NCBI GenBank assembly: GCA_964023275.1
Contig: OZ029919.1
Span: 2,511,001 to 2,575,000, forward strand
Direction: 5' to 3'
Source of the DNA: Norana najaformis
Lineage: Eukaryota > Annelida > Clitellata > Crassiclitellata > Hormogastridae
Length of the DNA: 64,000 nucleotides
Shown here: positions 24,528 to 39,900 of the stretch, piece after piece
How the letters are laid out: each line of letters begins with the position of its first letter
Position numbering within the stretch: the stretch's first letter is position 1
Position numbers and translations under genes: made by a program
Notes under the pieces: generated by a model
Seen by the model: the letters and a program-made list of their open reading frames with translations, nothing else
Told to the model about the DNA's origin: nothing
Databases searched by the model: none

Positions 24528-27500
24528 CTAAAACAGTAAGCTAACTGTTTACATCTGAAGCAGTAAGCTTCCAGTCTCTTACTAAAAAGGAGGAAAAACA
24601 AAACTATGAATCATCATTTGAAAAACGTGTTTTTAAAACGTTCCACATTGGCAATCCATGCTGGGTGTGATATGCAGAGAGGAACTTCACCCCGCTGATT
24701 CACAATGTTTCCCATTAGATACATTTTCCCCTTAAACTTTGCTCCAGGCCAATGTCACCATATACCCAGGATATAATAGCACCTGGATACCAACCAGTTG
24801 CACCATTTGCTTCCGTTTACCAAGGCAACTTCTTGCCACACTCTAAGATTGTGCATAATGCTTATGGCCAGTCACAGAGGACCTCTAGAGGTGCTATACA
24901 TTTCTGCGGTCACATTACATTACAGAACATCAGAATGTAATGTAATGAAACATTTATATACAACTTTCAAGCATCTCCCAAACATAATGAACTCCACGTG
25001 CTTATAAAAGACGGCTCACGGCTAGCAGGAAAAGCAGAACAGCAAGCGACTTTAAAAAATAAAGTTTTGAGACCAGAGTTGAACAGTTACCTGACAAAAG
25101 TTGTCCACTTGTCCAGTACCGTGGATTTAGGTTCAAATTCTGATAAAGATTAGCCATCTCTGGAAACGAAGCAAACTCTCCCACGTTTTCCACAAACTGA
25201 TGATAATCGGGGGTCATCCACCGACCCACGCGGGGATCGTACGCTCGGCTACCGAGCAACACGAGTTTCGTTGCAGGGTCAAAAATCCCGCAATGAAAAC
25301 CAAAGGGAAACGGAAATTCCGGTGCACTGTCGCTGACCTGACCCCCAAGTGGATCATAAGTAATCTGCTTCACTACGCTTCCCATGGCATTTAAAACCAG
25401 AATCGGTGATCCCTGCGGATCAAGACCAATGTAGAAGTATTCCTCATCCTGGCGCATGGCAAAGAGCTTGTTTCGACCGTTGTAAAACAGTTCCGACATC
25501 CTGTGCATACTGTGGTCGTAGACGTGTGTAACACGTTCACTATTTCTGAGATCTGCATAGAAAAACTGCAAATGCGGCGAATTTGTTAAGTCTGACATCG
25601 CTACCAGACGCTTTTCCGCGTCGTAGTAGAAGCGGACGTCCATAACGTCCGATTTGAAAGCCCGGACGAGCAACCCCAATGCGTTGTACTCGAACACCTC
25701 CCGATCGCGCTGTACAACAAACCCATCACGATCTACTATATATGACAACTGTCCGCTACTTTCTATCTGGTTCTGTTGATTTATGACGATATTCTGAACG
25801 CTGCTGTGGTGCGTAGTTTTCACGATGTTTCCATTTGCATCAAATTCATACTTCCAGGACGACTGGCTGTTTATGAGGACTTCGACGACATTTCCATCGA
25901 TATCATAAACATACTCGTATGCCTTCAGATCGCTCGAGCCGATCTTGCGCCGCCACTGATATATCCGACCGAGGCTGTCATATTTCACTTCTTTGCTGAA
26001 AACTATGTAGTCGTTGAAAGAATACCATTCGTCCGCCAAACGACTGAATTTGTCCAGCTCGTCAGTAATCTGGACATTCTTGTCGCTGGTCACCTCCCTG
26101 TGAAGACTCGGGTAATCGAATCGAAACGAGGAAATTCCAGTCAAACGTCCGGTCTCGGTGCTGTAGTTGTAAGCCTGTGAAAAGGGTGTTCTCTTGTCGA
26201 ACTTTGCTTCCAGCGATATCACTCGAAAATGGCTGTCGTACTCATAAGTGAATTCTGCATTCATGAATTCGAGATTGTCGCCATTACACGCTACCGAGTG
26301 AGCCGTAAAGAGGGCCTCAGCTGGTCCGCCGTATGTCAAGGAACACGAATAGGACTGCGGACCACGGTCTTCGATGACCGCTTTGCGGAGTTTGAGCGTT
26401 GAATCGTAGTAGCTACGATGCACATCCGTCCAATCAAATATCGTGCGACTAGGAAGTCCGTGTTGGTTGTAGAAGTAAGAAACGCGTCGATGGTTGCTGG
26501 GATAGAAAATCTGGATGAGCTGCCCGTGGGTGTTGTAGTCTAGGACATAGGGCCCCGACATTCCAGGAGGGTGGTAGGAAATGCGATGTATTTCCGGCAA
26601 CGATACGTAATGGAATGTATGCCTCACAGAACTCGGCAGGATGACTGCGCGGATGTTGGAAAACTCGTCGTACTGGACCTGATACTGCTTGCCGCTGGGA
26701 AGAATTACATCTGTAGGCTGAAAAATATGTCCACAGTGTATGAAAAACTAATGTTATTTTTGCCATAAGTTAAGTAACGTGGAAAAGTCCTGTAGTTGAG
26801 TTTTCCGATTAAATTTAGAGAAATAGCTTATATAAGTTTGTATCTGTAATCTGTTAGGGTTCCTGGAAATGTCAAACAAAAACATGAGATGCATATTCAA
26901 TGCTTGTTCAGGTATAAACCCTATCTTACGCAAAGCCAATGCGCACTAGTTTGGCAAATGTCCTTTCTGGGGTAAAATCCACTGTCACTCCACATTAGTT
27001 ATGAGCCATGAAATCAACTGCCAGAAACTGTACTGATTTTGAGAACTTCACCCAATCCTCATCATCTGTGGCATGCTCCTCTCTGGAGCATAGCCATTTC
27101 CGTACCGTGTAGCCACCCATCTCTACTCTATGCTCATCTTCAGGCCATGGTAACCCAAAATTACCCAGCATGCTGCTTTTTCAACAACCTTCTTTGTTTT
27201 CATATTATTCTATCGATAGCACCAGTGTTAACTAAAACAACCATCACATAGGTAAAGCTGGACCACACACACACACGTCTAAGGCTATTATTATACAGAT
27301 TTCTCTTATGTTTTCTTTCAACTTCATTGTCCAAGTTTGACCTACTGACCTTGTAGCCACTTTTGTAGATGTATCGGAAGAGGATTCGATTAGCGATCTT
27401 CTTTTCAGTCAGGTATCCCGTCCTCTCGTCGTAGACATATGACAGACTGAATTCTCCCCGACTCCAACTAGTCATGTGACCCTGTGAGTCATATGTCAGA

Positions 27501-30500
27501 TTGAGGCTTTCGAGCGGCTCTTTTGGCGTTATCTGAACAGGCCGACCGCCGTTGTCGTAGGCGATAGCAAGGATGTCGTCATGGTGACGATTAAGTACGA
27601 TTTCCATGTTGTCGTCACGATCGTATTCAAATGTCAGAAGCGGCTCGCCGTTTATCTTTGAAACATAAACCAACCACATTGTGTAGAGGTTCATTTCAAA
27701 AAAGTAGCAGCAACATTTATTGCATTGTATTTGTCAATTTATGTAGCACCTCTACCAGAACAAACTACTAAAGGCACTTGTAGCACAAGAACATCAAAGA
27801 AATAAGTGAATCTTAAATCTAATCTAAAGACTTCTATAGCGCCATTATCATAATGCCCAAGGCATCAGTCAATGGTCGCTTCAAGTCAAAATCGCAATCA
27901 GAAATCATAAACCACTGAAGAAGCCGGGTCGAATTCTGATAGGTCAGAGAAACCAGATGCCAGGCTACGGTGGATAAGGAACTTGGAAGAAAAGTGTCAT
28001 AAGTTAAAGCAAAGTTGTAGCAATCCTGCCTCTCACAGCCACCCAAGCTTGAATAGTACCTGGAGGACTGTTCCAAAGTGATGGATCCACCACAGCGACA
28101 GCCCTATACTGGACCACGGTTGTCCTAGCACTCATTTAAAACCAAGCAGAGCAAGTTTGTAAACCGTTGAGCATACAACAGAGGTTCTATGTTCAAATTC
28201 AAATTCCAAGATAGGCAGAAACATGTTTAAAAAGTCTCATCGAAGAGCTTCCTGATGATCAACAGTGCATGCCTTTGAAAGGTTCTTAAAAGGAGCTATA
28301 TAAATTCCCAAATACACACATGCATACATACATACAACGATGCCCATCAGCAAATTTAGCAACAACTTGATGTCAATCATAGAATTTGATCAAGAACTGG
28401 ATCCTGATCATAAAATGCACCACAGAAGAAGAAATGTCACCAAATATTATTTCTAATATAGCATTTGTATAAACGCACTGTAATCGTTACAGTAAATTAA
28501 ACCCAAAAAAAACAACACAATAGTGTCTGATTAATAATTATTCTTTGCTCTGAGAATTCGTGGGATAAAAATTTAAAAACAGAAAAAACTTGTTTTCTTT
28601 GGTTCTTTGTTTTGGTTGCATGTTCAAAAAAATTAGTAAAGCAATAACAAATTCATAATAATAACTACCCTGGGGTTTCATCTTACATAAAAAAATTCTA
28701 CTAAATTAATAACAAAACATGTATTAATTTTTAGTTCTGCGGCTTCAAAAGAATTATTAAATCACGTTTAAATCTGACCAAAACAAATATTAAACAATAA
28801 TAAATTCAGACTAACAAACAGACATCTCGGGGTTTCATCTTCTGCAAAAATACTTCATTAAATTTAATAACAAAACTGATATTAATTTTTAGCTCAGCAC
28901 CTTCAAAAGATTTATTACAACGTGGTTTCATCTTCTGCAAAAAACTTTATTAAATTTAATAACAAAACCAATATTAAGTTTTAGCTCTGGGGCTTCAAAA
29001 GATTTATTGCTTAAATCTGGCAACTACAGAAAGACTGACAGTGGGAACAAAACGTAGTTTTGTGAAATTTACAGAAAGTTTAAGTGGGTTCAAGTGAAAG
29101 TTCAAGTGAAGTTAAAGTTCAAGTTGGTTAAAATGAAAGTTCAAGTGAAGTTCAAGTGAAAGTTCAAGTGAAGTTCAAGTGGGTTAAAATGAAAGTTCAA
29201 GTGAAGTTCAAATGAAAGTTCAAGTGAAAGTTCAAATGGGTTAAAATGAAATTTCAAGTGAAAGTTCAAGCAAAAGTTCGAGTTGGTTAAAATAAAAGTT
29301 CAAGAGGGTTCAAGTGAAAGTTCAAGTGGGTTCAAAGTGAAAATTCAAGTGAAATTTCAAGTGAAAGTTCAAGAGACGCATAAACGATTTCTGCTTAATT
29401 TACTGCTTTTGAATTCTTCCATATCTTTGAGCTTAAAGCCTCATATAGTCCTGATAGGCAAATCTTCCATTAATAAAACCAGCGTGCCTCTTGCGCTCCC
29501 AGTGACCATAATCACATCACAAAGGAAACAAATTTAGTAAGTAAACATCAGCTTCAAACGGTTAATGAACAGCGTACTGCAGGAAAAGAATGGTTACGAG
29601 AACAAGTATTATTTCAAAAACTCGCATTGAAATACATGGCAAAAACGCTACCAAAATGTGGCAACTTCAATCTCTGGAGCCAAACTTTGCAGAGATTGTT
29701 TCTAAGCAAAGCATCAAATCTGACAAACAAATTCTCAGGCAAATCAAACAAAACTCCGTTACAAGAAACGAGTCAAAAGCAAACCCACACGTACCGATAA
29801 AATTTTACCCTCATAACCCCAGTAAGGAGCATCAGGGTTGGGGGCATGCAACGCCATTTCGCCATGCCGTAGTCTAGCAGCGTCATGCCGGGTTGCAGAC
29901 AGCTTGCCTACCCTCATCCTGCGTCCAACTTTGTCTACGGCTGAAATTCTACCACGTCTTGCCACTCCTTCGTGGCGCAGATAATATCGCCAGTCGAGGC
30001 GGTGAAGCAGACCGTTGGGAAGAATGATCTTTCGCTTGACGGTGAGCTGGTGTTCAGTGCTCAGGAGAGGGTGTGGACTGGTTTCGAGGGTAACCGCCAT
30101 GCTGAACGGGTACTCTAAGGTCAGAGACCCATCCTTTAAGTTTGACACCCGAATCGCATATTCTTCTCCTGCGAAGACAACAAAGAAATGTGTTTTTATT
30201 GAGACTGTGCATTACTTATCAACACAACCCAAAGGGTATTGGCTTATCACAATCACAGAACACACATTCTAGTGTTGACAGTCACAAGTATTTAAGACAC
30301 TGAAACCAAGTAAGGATTCCCTTTGCCAGATTTGCCATTCCATAGGAAGCGTTTAATCTCCAGAAAGTTACCTGAGGCTCATGTAGTTTCAAACTCAGCA
30401 GATAACAAGATCAATCATTCTTACAGTCGCTCAATAAATTCTATTCACATGTCACAACATTTAGTACAGAACTGCATGGGACTAGAGTCAGTCTCAGATC

Positions 30501-33316
30501 AGTGCCGCATCAAAAGTCACTATTAATTAGCAACTTCCATAGCGCGGGAGTTTAACGCACAAGACATCAATCTATGGCACACTTGTCTTGTATTACATGG
30601 CGTAAGGAATGGTTCAGTATGATTTACATGTAAATAATTTATTACTACTATACATGTGCATCAAATCTGTCGATCAATCATTGTACTGTGAATTTTGTGC
30701 AGGGCAAGAAGTGCACGTGTAATTTTCTACTGAAATTTAATAAATCAATATGAAGTGCAACAGAATTGAATCGATCACTGCATTAAGTGCAAAGTGCAAA
30801 GAAAGCAAACATAGATATCATTCAGGCGAATAGGTAAATCGATGGTTTATTCAAATGTCTACAAATCAGAACACCGGAAAACCCATTCTGGAATCTTTTA
30901 AAAGATTTACAGAAGGCTTCCAAAATTAAAAAATTTGGACCAGCCATTATTCGGATTAATCATAATCGCAATCCCGAGATTTCTACAGCGCCCAATGAAA
31001 ACCACGTCAGAGGACCAGCTTATCCACAGGCGCTCAGTCAAAACAAAATCGATAGGCAAAAGCGTTTGGTTCCAGGTCAAGATCCAAGAGTCAGGCAGAG
31101 ACAGCATGGCAGTTACGGAGGGTGATGTTTGGGATTGGAGCAGAAAGAGGGATAAGAGGAAGAATGGGTATTCAATACATTTTAAGCGCTGCAGCTTGGC
31201 TAATTGGTGGGATTGCAAAGTTCGATCATATATCTAGCTACGTGCGGGAGAAGCTGCATTGGTTGTCCATGCAAAGATGCAGTGATTTTAAGTTCCTTAC
31301 GCGGATGCATATCTGTCTGGCCAGTTGTTCTCTGCCCTGTCTTAGGAAGATATGTAATTCGTTGTCATCTGTGCTTATATTAGACACTTTTGTTCTGCAA
31401 TGCAAGATGACCTGGCTGTTAGCAGGTGTTGACGGGGTATCACTGGTTCGGGTCGGGAGCGTCCCGATGAGTTTATTCTTGAAGTGGTGCCTTATAAATG
31501 TCAGATTGTGATTACAATTCCTCCGTTCTGCTGTTCCACATTGCAACAGAGTAGCCCTGTCATGGTCGGACCTTCACTCTGGAACAGGTTGCCTGCGACA
31601 TGAGCTTCTTGTCTTTTTTCTGTTTCTACTTCAGTAGCAGCTGAAGACCATTCTATTCGATTGCAGTCTTCTGATGTCACATTGGGAGAACCTCTGATGA
31701 GTTTTCTGTGACAGGCGCTATATAAATGCACCCTTACAAACTACAGAGAAAATCAGAAAAGCCGCCTCAGCTGATTGATTAGAAGCCAAAGCGAAGCACT
31801 ACTTGCCATGCTGAAGAGAAAGCACGTTCCTGTTAGTTGCCATGGTAACCTTACGTCGACTGTCCGAGTCGATTCGAACGAGCGCACCTGATTGGTCGAC
31901 GTCGGTGCCAATGTGTGTCTTCTTTCCGGTTGGATGAGTAACGGCCTCCAGTCTACCATGACCGTTGTATTCATACAGGAACAGGTGTCCGTGACTCGTC
32001 TGCTTCGACTCGATCAGACCGCTGTTTCCGATGTAAGCAAACGTCGCCGTAAAGTTGTCGGCCGCAACGAAAGTCTGCAGCTGCCCCATGTTGTCCATGA
32101 CAAAGCGGCAGATTCGTCTGTTTATAAAGAGCATTTCTTTCGCGAGGAGTTTGTAGTCACGACGAATTATGATTGCGTTTCCGTTACCGTCCGTAACCTT
32201 CAACAGTTTCGCGTAATACGAGTTTACATTGTAAGTAAAGTTGTAGACGTAACGGTCGGTGACGAGGTTTTTCGTTGCAACGTGCTGCCCGAAACGGTTG
32301 AAGATGTACAGGTCCTGGGTCTGCGGATAGAGGACCTCGTACTGTCCAAGACGGTCGGGAGTCGGAAGGGCGGCCAGGACGGAATGAATCCGCAGGTTGC
32401 CCATATCCGCGATGTGCAGGACGCTGTCGGGGGTGATGGTCACAGCAGTCGGGTTGCTTAGCAACATGTTGACTGCGAGCTCTTCCTTCGGATTGAAGCA
32501 CTTGCACTCTTCAATTCGGCAGTCGCACTTGGACTGCGCGCCGGCGTAGTGGATGATCTCACCGTCCGTGTTCACCATTCGAACCTGGTTCAGCCGTTTT
32601 CCGTCGCTCTCGACCAGGTAGAGATCCCCGTTCGGGGCGAACGAGATGTGCTGGAGGTGGTCTAGGGTGACCTCGGTTGCGAGTCGCGGGCCGGAGTGTT
32701 CCTCGCTCAACAGGGAGCGTCCGGTGACGTTTTTCGGTGGGCAGTGAAGCGGTCTACCAGCCACGATGACCACTTTCTTGTCGCTTGTGACTTTGAGGAT
32801 CATGTTGTTGTCGACGATGTGAATTGTGTCGTCAAGGGGATTAACGGCCAATGCAGTCGGCCAGTGCAATGTCACCTTCCAAGTCAAACACACAATTGTA
32901 ATTGTTACAACTACAGTAGTAATTGTAAATGTTACAACTACAGTCGTAATTGTAACAGAACATTTGCATAGCGCTTCTAACTAACCTCTGCCCTTGCGTT
33001 GGTGCTCACTTACCAACCAAGAGATGGGTAAAGGGACGAGTTGGTGTCAAGAGGTATGGAATTCCATGGACAATGACCAATCAAAGTACTGGCCAGGCCA
33101 GATTTGCCAAGACAGCGTTGTATCAGCAAAATCAAGTGGTCACCCAGACAGACAGAAGGTCAGTCTTTGGTCAGCAAAAGGCAGCCAACAGGGACGAAGG
33201 TTTTGGGGGGGACAAATATTGATACGAAATTGAAGTAAACAAATTCCAAAAAATACAAAGCTTGTACTGAACTGGTGAATTTACATAAAAGTCTCTCACA
33301 AATCAGGCTACTCAGT

Positions 33317-33402
<86 letters not shown>

Positions 33403-36400
33403 CTACTCGGTATATATATATATATACTATAGGCTATTCAGTTGTACAGAACCTCAGAGAAACTTGCAAAACTTCAAGACAGGGATATAACTGCAATGCT
33501 CCTGCCACCAACAAAGAGTTCATACCAAATCACTCATCTATATAAGAATTAATGTGAAAACATTAGAAGACAAACTCTAAAAAACCGGCCACCTCGTTTG
33601 TCGAGATTATTTTGTTGCATGGCAGTGGTTGCCAGTATCTCGGTTGACCTTGCGACCCGATTATCGTCTCAATCCTTCCGTTGACATCGATCGTTCGGAT
33701 GTTGGCACCATCAGCAAAATAGACGACACCGTCCTTGTTGATGGCAATGCCTAACAATGTTTTAAAAAACATTTTCCCATTTTAATCGCTCCATCCATGT
33801 GTATGGGAGTCTAATCCAATTCTGCCTAACCTAATCTAATCGAATGACTCTTATCATCAATAGATGGCCATTTCAAGGGACACCAAGCTGTAGGCAAAAT
33901 CATAGGGGGCTAATCCATTGGGTAAGTCCAGGTGAAATTTAGATTTCACCTGGACTTTTTATGCCAGAGAATCAAAAATTTAGCTATAATCTGAATCCTG
34001 ATTCAAATGAATCATGAATAGAAATTTTTTAATCCAGTTAATAAAATCGATTCCTAGTACCCACTAATTAATCAACTGACTGAATAATCTTCCCACTGAG
34101 ACCAATTTATCACGCTTCTGGATCAACTGTTCACATCACTTAATCGCATCTTTTCGACTAATTCATTAATTTTAGACTAATTAATTAGTTTTGACCAATT
34201 AATCACAACTTTTTGGACTAATTAATCACACCTTCTGAACTAATAAATCCCACCCTTGTGGTAAGATCACCCTACCTTTTGGATACAGCAGGTGAGCCTC
34301 GGTGGCATTTCTTCCATCGCCGCACTGTCCCGGATCACCTGGCACACACTGGTCCCCTGTCCCTGCAATAACCTCGAAATTCTGCATCATGTCTCGCACA
34401 GCTCCCATCGTCTTAACGCGGACTATTGTAAGGCTCTTGTGGTCCGAGATGTAAAGCTTCCCATCCAGAGGACTGACTGTCATGTAGTACTTGTAAGGAA
34501 CTTCGGACATACTGGAAAGTACCAAAATGAAAACCAGTATGTACATGATGATGACACTGATGATGATGATGAAATAAAGAAATGACGACGACGAAGATGA
34601 TGATGATGATTATAATGATGATGGCAACACCAACAATGATAACGATGATGATGATGATGAAATGAAGACAATGACGACGACGAAGATGATGATGATGATT
34701 ATAATGATGATGGCAACACCAACGATGATAACGATGATGATGATGATAACAATAGAAAAAACAGTAAGTAGACACTGATGATGCTGATGATCAGGATGAC
34801 GAAGATAACAATGATGATGATGCCCTGATGATGATGCTGCTGATGACGATAATGGCAATAGCGCTAAACACACGCCCTAACCTAAGCTGGAGGATGCTTG
34901 TAACATCCTCGCGTGAGGCTCCCAGCTTCCGGATGTGGTTGTAGTCACCGATGTAGAGACTTCCATCTCGACCACTGGCCAAAGCCACCGGAGCCAGCAG
35001 CCGGCTCTCCTCCGCCTTTCCATCACAGCTTCTGCAGTCCGATCTCCTCGGTCGACCATTCCCTAGAATCGTAACGACCTTTCGAGGCCGCTCCTTCAGG
35101 TAAATATTTGTGCCATCACCTTTATGAAGAATACCTGGACAGGTAAAAGGTATACAAATTCAAAAGTAACTTAATTAACAGCTAAAAAGTAACAGGTAAA
35201 ATATTAACAGCTAACAAATGCAAAGCTAATGTTGTTAATTCCCAAGGTAGTCTCCTGTATGGCATGGTGGGTCTCGGTCTGCAATCCAGTGATTGTGAGT
35301 GCAAGCTTGCTGAGTGGACTCATTTCATCTAAAGGATTCTATAGCGCCGTTAACATAACGCCCAAGGCATCAGTCGATGGTCCTTCAAGTCAAAATCGCA
35401 AGCAAAAATAAAGATCCACTGGAGAAGTTGGGTCGAATTCCCATAGGTCAAAGAAACCAGAACCCAGGCTACAGTGGGTAAGCAAGTTGGAACAGATGAG
35501 TCTTAAGTTTGGAACTGAATAACCTCACAGAACTGACAGAACGAACAGAACTTGGCAGCAAATTCCAAGGCCATGGACCAGCAACCGAGAATGCTCTAGA
35601 ACCCAACAATGTTATGGTAAAGCCCAACACTTTTCTGGTCTGTGCTGCCCAATTACACCAACAGTCACTACATAGAAGTCGTAAGACTACGCCATATGTC
35701 CATCGACTGAGCGAGGAATCGTAGGCAATTCCAGGTGTAGAGTGAGAATACCTTCTTGGAAGTTATAGGTGTGGTGGATGTTGAGATTCCAGGCTCCGAT
35801 ATCAGACGATGTGATAGCATATCCGCTCAGAGTTGTCGACTGCTTTTCCCAGAATATTCGCCGACAGCCTTTGTATTGGTAACCGACGTTTACTAAACAC
35901 AAACACCGCAGAAAAGTTAATTAATTGGACCACCAACGATGTGCTTTCGATCAACAATTACATATGAAGAACTACTAATTAAAAGTCAGCTGTCAAAATG
36001 GATTCAAAACCTTTCACAAAAACCGCTAATTAACTATATACTGTACATTTTGTGATTTATTAATAAATGGATAACAAATCAATAATTAAATAAAAACCAA
36101 TCAAATAAATTAATTAATTAGGTAATTAATTATTAATAAAATAATTGAATGAATATGTACCAGGACATGCATACTTCCAAGTAAACATAAACACATACAC
36201 AAAAACATACCTACATACATACAAACAAACATACATCCAAACATACATACATATATATAAACATACCTATGTACATACAAACATACATACATACATACAA
36301 ACATACATACATACATACAAACATACATACAAACAAACATACATCCAAACATACATACATATCTACAAACATACCTACATACATCCAAACATACATACAT

Positions 36401-36933
36401 GCATACATACATGCATACACACATACATTCGTATATTAGAAAAGAAGCCAGAGCTCGGCAGAGGGCGTACGTACCATTGGTTGAGACAATACCAAAAACC
36501 TTCTGATTGTAGGCATTTCGACGGTCCCAGGCAAACTTGAACTTGAGGTTAGGCTCAGCTTCGAAAAGCTGTTCTTGGACGAGACCTTCGACATGGACCT
36601 GGAGATGGACTAAGGCCAGAGTCGCCGGAACAACATCGTGGGTCAGCTGGATCATCAAGGTCGACATGTAACCTGCCGCTTCGCTGCTGTGGTAGACCAG
36701 GTGTAAGTCTGTTCCAGGCACCGACAGGCTCTCTTGCAGAACCTGCCACGGAAAATAAGAAAACAAACAACCTGTTTAATTAACTTATTATTATTATCGT
36801 CATTATTATTATTATCTTTTTCCCTCAGGTAAATTATGATCCCTCAGCACTGAAAAAATGTCAGGAGAAAAAGATAAATCGTCAAGTTCTCAAAGGCAAA
36901 AGCACTACCTAAGGCAACAACATTGAAGTGCTG

Positions 36934-36964
<31 letters not shown>

Positions 36965-39900
36965 CACAATGTTAGTTTAAATGGCAGAGTTATTACTGTC
37001 ATTTTTGTCTGGAATGACAAACTGTGCATGCATCTTAACAAGTATTTTAAAATAAATTAATTCTAGCTTTCTAAAATTAAACATAAACAATAAAACTAAA
37101 AATTAAACTAAAGACTAATGAATATGAAACAAACAGAGACTCAGAGAGAAGACGGGAGTCAACCTGTGACTCTGGGATGACCGTGCTCTTCAGAGGACAG
37201 GCTCCGAGCTGAGCATGTTGCCAAGTGGAAAGGACCACAGGACGGGTGTTGAAACGGTCGTGTTCAACTCCAGCGCACTCCTCCTCCCCTGTCGCATTCT
37301 GGCCTTCAATCGTCAAGGTGACCGTATCCATGGTGACCATTCGGTTCCACGGAACCATCACGGTCACCTCTCGGATCTTAAACAACTGGCGCTGGAATCT
37401 GATTGTCACCGATCCACCGCCGTTCACCAACATGTCAAAGCTGAAGTAAACACACAATGTATTGTAAACGTAAAAGTAAATGCAATGTAAGTATCGTGTA
37501 AGTCATTAAATGTAAACGCAGATGATGCTTTTAACGTAAAAATTAACATTTGTGGACAAAATTACAATTAGCTTTTAACATCTTTTTCAAAGAAACTGGA
37601 CTGGGTGGAATTCTGACAAAACATCTTGACAATATGCTACAGAAATTTCCTAAATAAATTACTTTTCAGCACCTTTGATAGGTGCCTAAAAGACGCTATA
37701 TAAATGTTCAGATAAATACATACATTCATACAAGCATACATACATATACACATAAATGCATATATACACACATAAATACAAACAACTACATACGTACTTA
37801 CCTACATACACACATACAAATATACATACATAAATTTATGCACATTCATACATATAATTCGTGCTATATAATTCTCAAGCTCTGTACGTATATGTGTGTG
37901 TGTGTTTGTCTGTATGTGTGTCATACCTGCATACATACATACATACTGAAAACGAAACAAGTGCAATACATACATACATACATACATACATAGATACATA
38001 CATAGATACATACATATATAGATACATACATACATAGATACATACATAGATACATACATAGATACATACATGGATACATACATAGATACATACATAGATA
38101 CATACATACATAGATACATACATAGATCCATACATAGATACATACATACATAGATACATACATAGATACATACATAGATACATACATAGATACATACATA
38201 CATAGATACATACATACATAGATACATACATACATAGATACATACATAGATACATACATACATAGATACATACATAGATACATACATACATAGATACATA
38301 CATAGATACATACATACATAGATACATACATACATAGATACATACATAGATACATACATACATAGATACATACATAGATACATACATACATAGATACATA
38401 CATACATAGATACATACATAGATACATACATACATACATACATAGATACATACATACATACATTCATACATAAGCTTACTATGAAATGGTGAAGTGCTAC
38501 TTACAGACCAGATTCGCGAGTCAGCGTGAAGCCATACAGAGGCTGAGTTACGACGGTGACCCTCACTCCGACCAGAGGGATGCCATCTGCATTGACCACT
38601 TTGCCCCTCACGACCGACACCTGGCTGAAAATGAAACCAGAAACCACGTGCAGAGTTAGCATTGTGACATAATGCTTTGGTCAGTCATGCATGGCAATCT
38701 GAATGCATGACATATTCACTCATGCATGGCTTAGTCACTCATGCATAGCAGACTGAATGTATGGCATTGTCCTTCATGCATGGCAGTCTGAATGCATGGC
38801 AGAGTCACTCATGCATATTAGTCAAGATATGAGTTTGACAAGGAATAATTGTGGTTGAAGGACATCAAAATAAAAGAATTTCCCATAATTTTTTAAGCAG
38901 ATGGATGTATGGCGTGTTAACAGATGCTTACTTGCTTAAAGGATTTTTAAAATCTAGTCATGCAAATAACAAGATCAAATGCTAAGGGTTTTACATGAAA
39001 AGTACCTTTGACTGAAGAAGCGGAGAGTGCAAAAGTTTAAAATAAGAATTTTGGTAAACTGTAAATGTACACGGCTTTATATAAAGCTTGTATGGCCTCG
39101 ACTGTTCTCATTTTACAATGAATTGATCAGCAGATGAGATTCTTCACCACCGCTGCCTGTTTTAATGGGCACCACCTCATTTAAGGTCCCCATGTATGGA
39201 CCGTGTTAGTCCGTCTCTTAAATATAGCCACTGTCAGTCTGTTAAAAGGATCCTTAGGAGTATTTTTAAAGCTTGTCGTGAGTTTGACATGAATAATACC
39301 TCTGATTGAAGGAGCTGAGAGTTGAGTAACTCTGGACGCTGTCATCTTCGATGAGAAATCGCATCCGATCGTAGAAAGATGCCGTGCTGCTTGGTGGCTG
39401 CTTCCGAAGCAGGATCCCCATCGGATCTGGTGCTGTGTTGCAGAGGGGGCTGCCACGACACGCCATGCTCTGGCAGCAATCTGGATCCTGGCAGTCTGTC
39501 AGTTTATCTGTAATCCCGGCAAATGCGCATGGCATGAACACCGGCAGATATTAAATGCGCTATAGAAATGCTGCCTTTTACCCACCCAGATGTGCAGATT
39601 CCAACATGCGTTTGCTGCTCATGAACATTTCACTGGGCAGCAAATTAATACGACACACAATCTGCTGGTGTTTAAAGGTGCTATATAATTCTCAAACTCT
39701 GTGATACACATAATATACCAATTAGCATCCTAACTACCTCAGCTGGTTTTGTGATATTCCAGTTAGTAATCCAAATTATCTTGGCTGGCTTTTGTTATAT
39801 ACTAGTTAAATGCAAATTACCATGAACATTACTTGACTAAGAATTATCTGACTAAGTTAATTAAGAATTACCTGATTAATTTAAGTAAGAATTACCTGAC

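Noticed and set aside
25776..26180. 134-aa plus-strand ORF
   Set aside because: Antisense shadow of teneurin exon 24.
29759..29911. Extension of teneurin exon 22 beyond the donor
   Set aside because: Open frame but no family similarity, while the GTAGGC donor joins exon 23 exactly at the conserved RMR-ING position.
31892..32461. 189-aa plus-strand ORF
   Set aside because: Antisense shadow of teneurin exon 21.
33924..33962. Rho-independent-type terminator (hairpin followed by T run)
   Set aside because: Bacterial feature; the sequence is an intron of an animal gene.
37802..38471. ORFs of 180-221 aa, minus strand
   Set aside because: Translation of the CATA/GATA microsatellite inside a teneurin intron.
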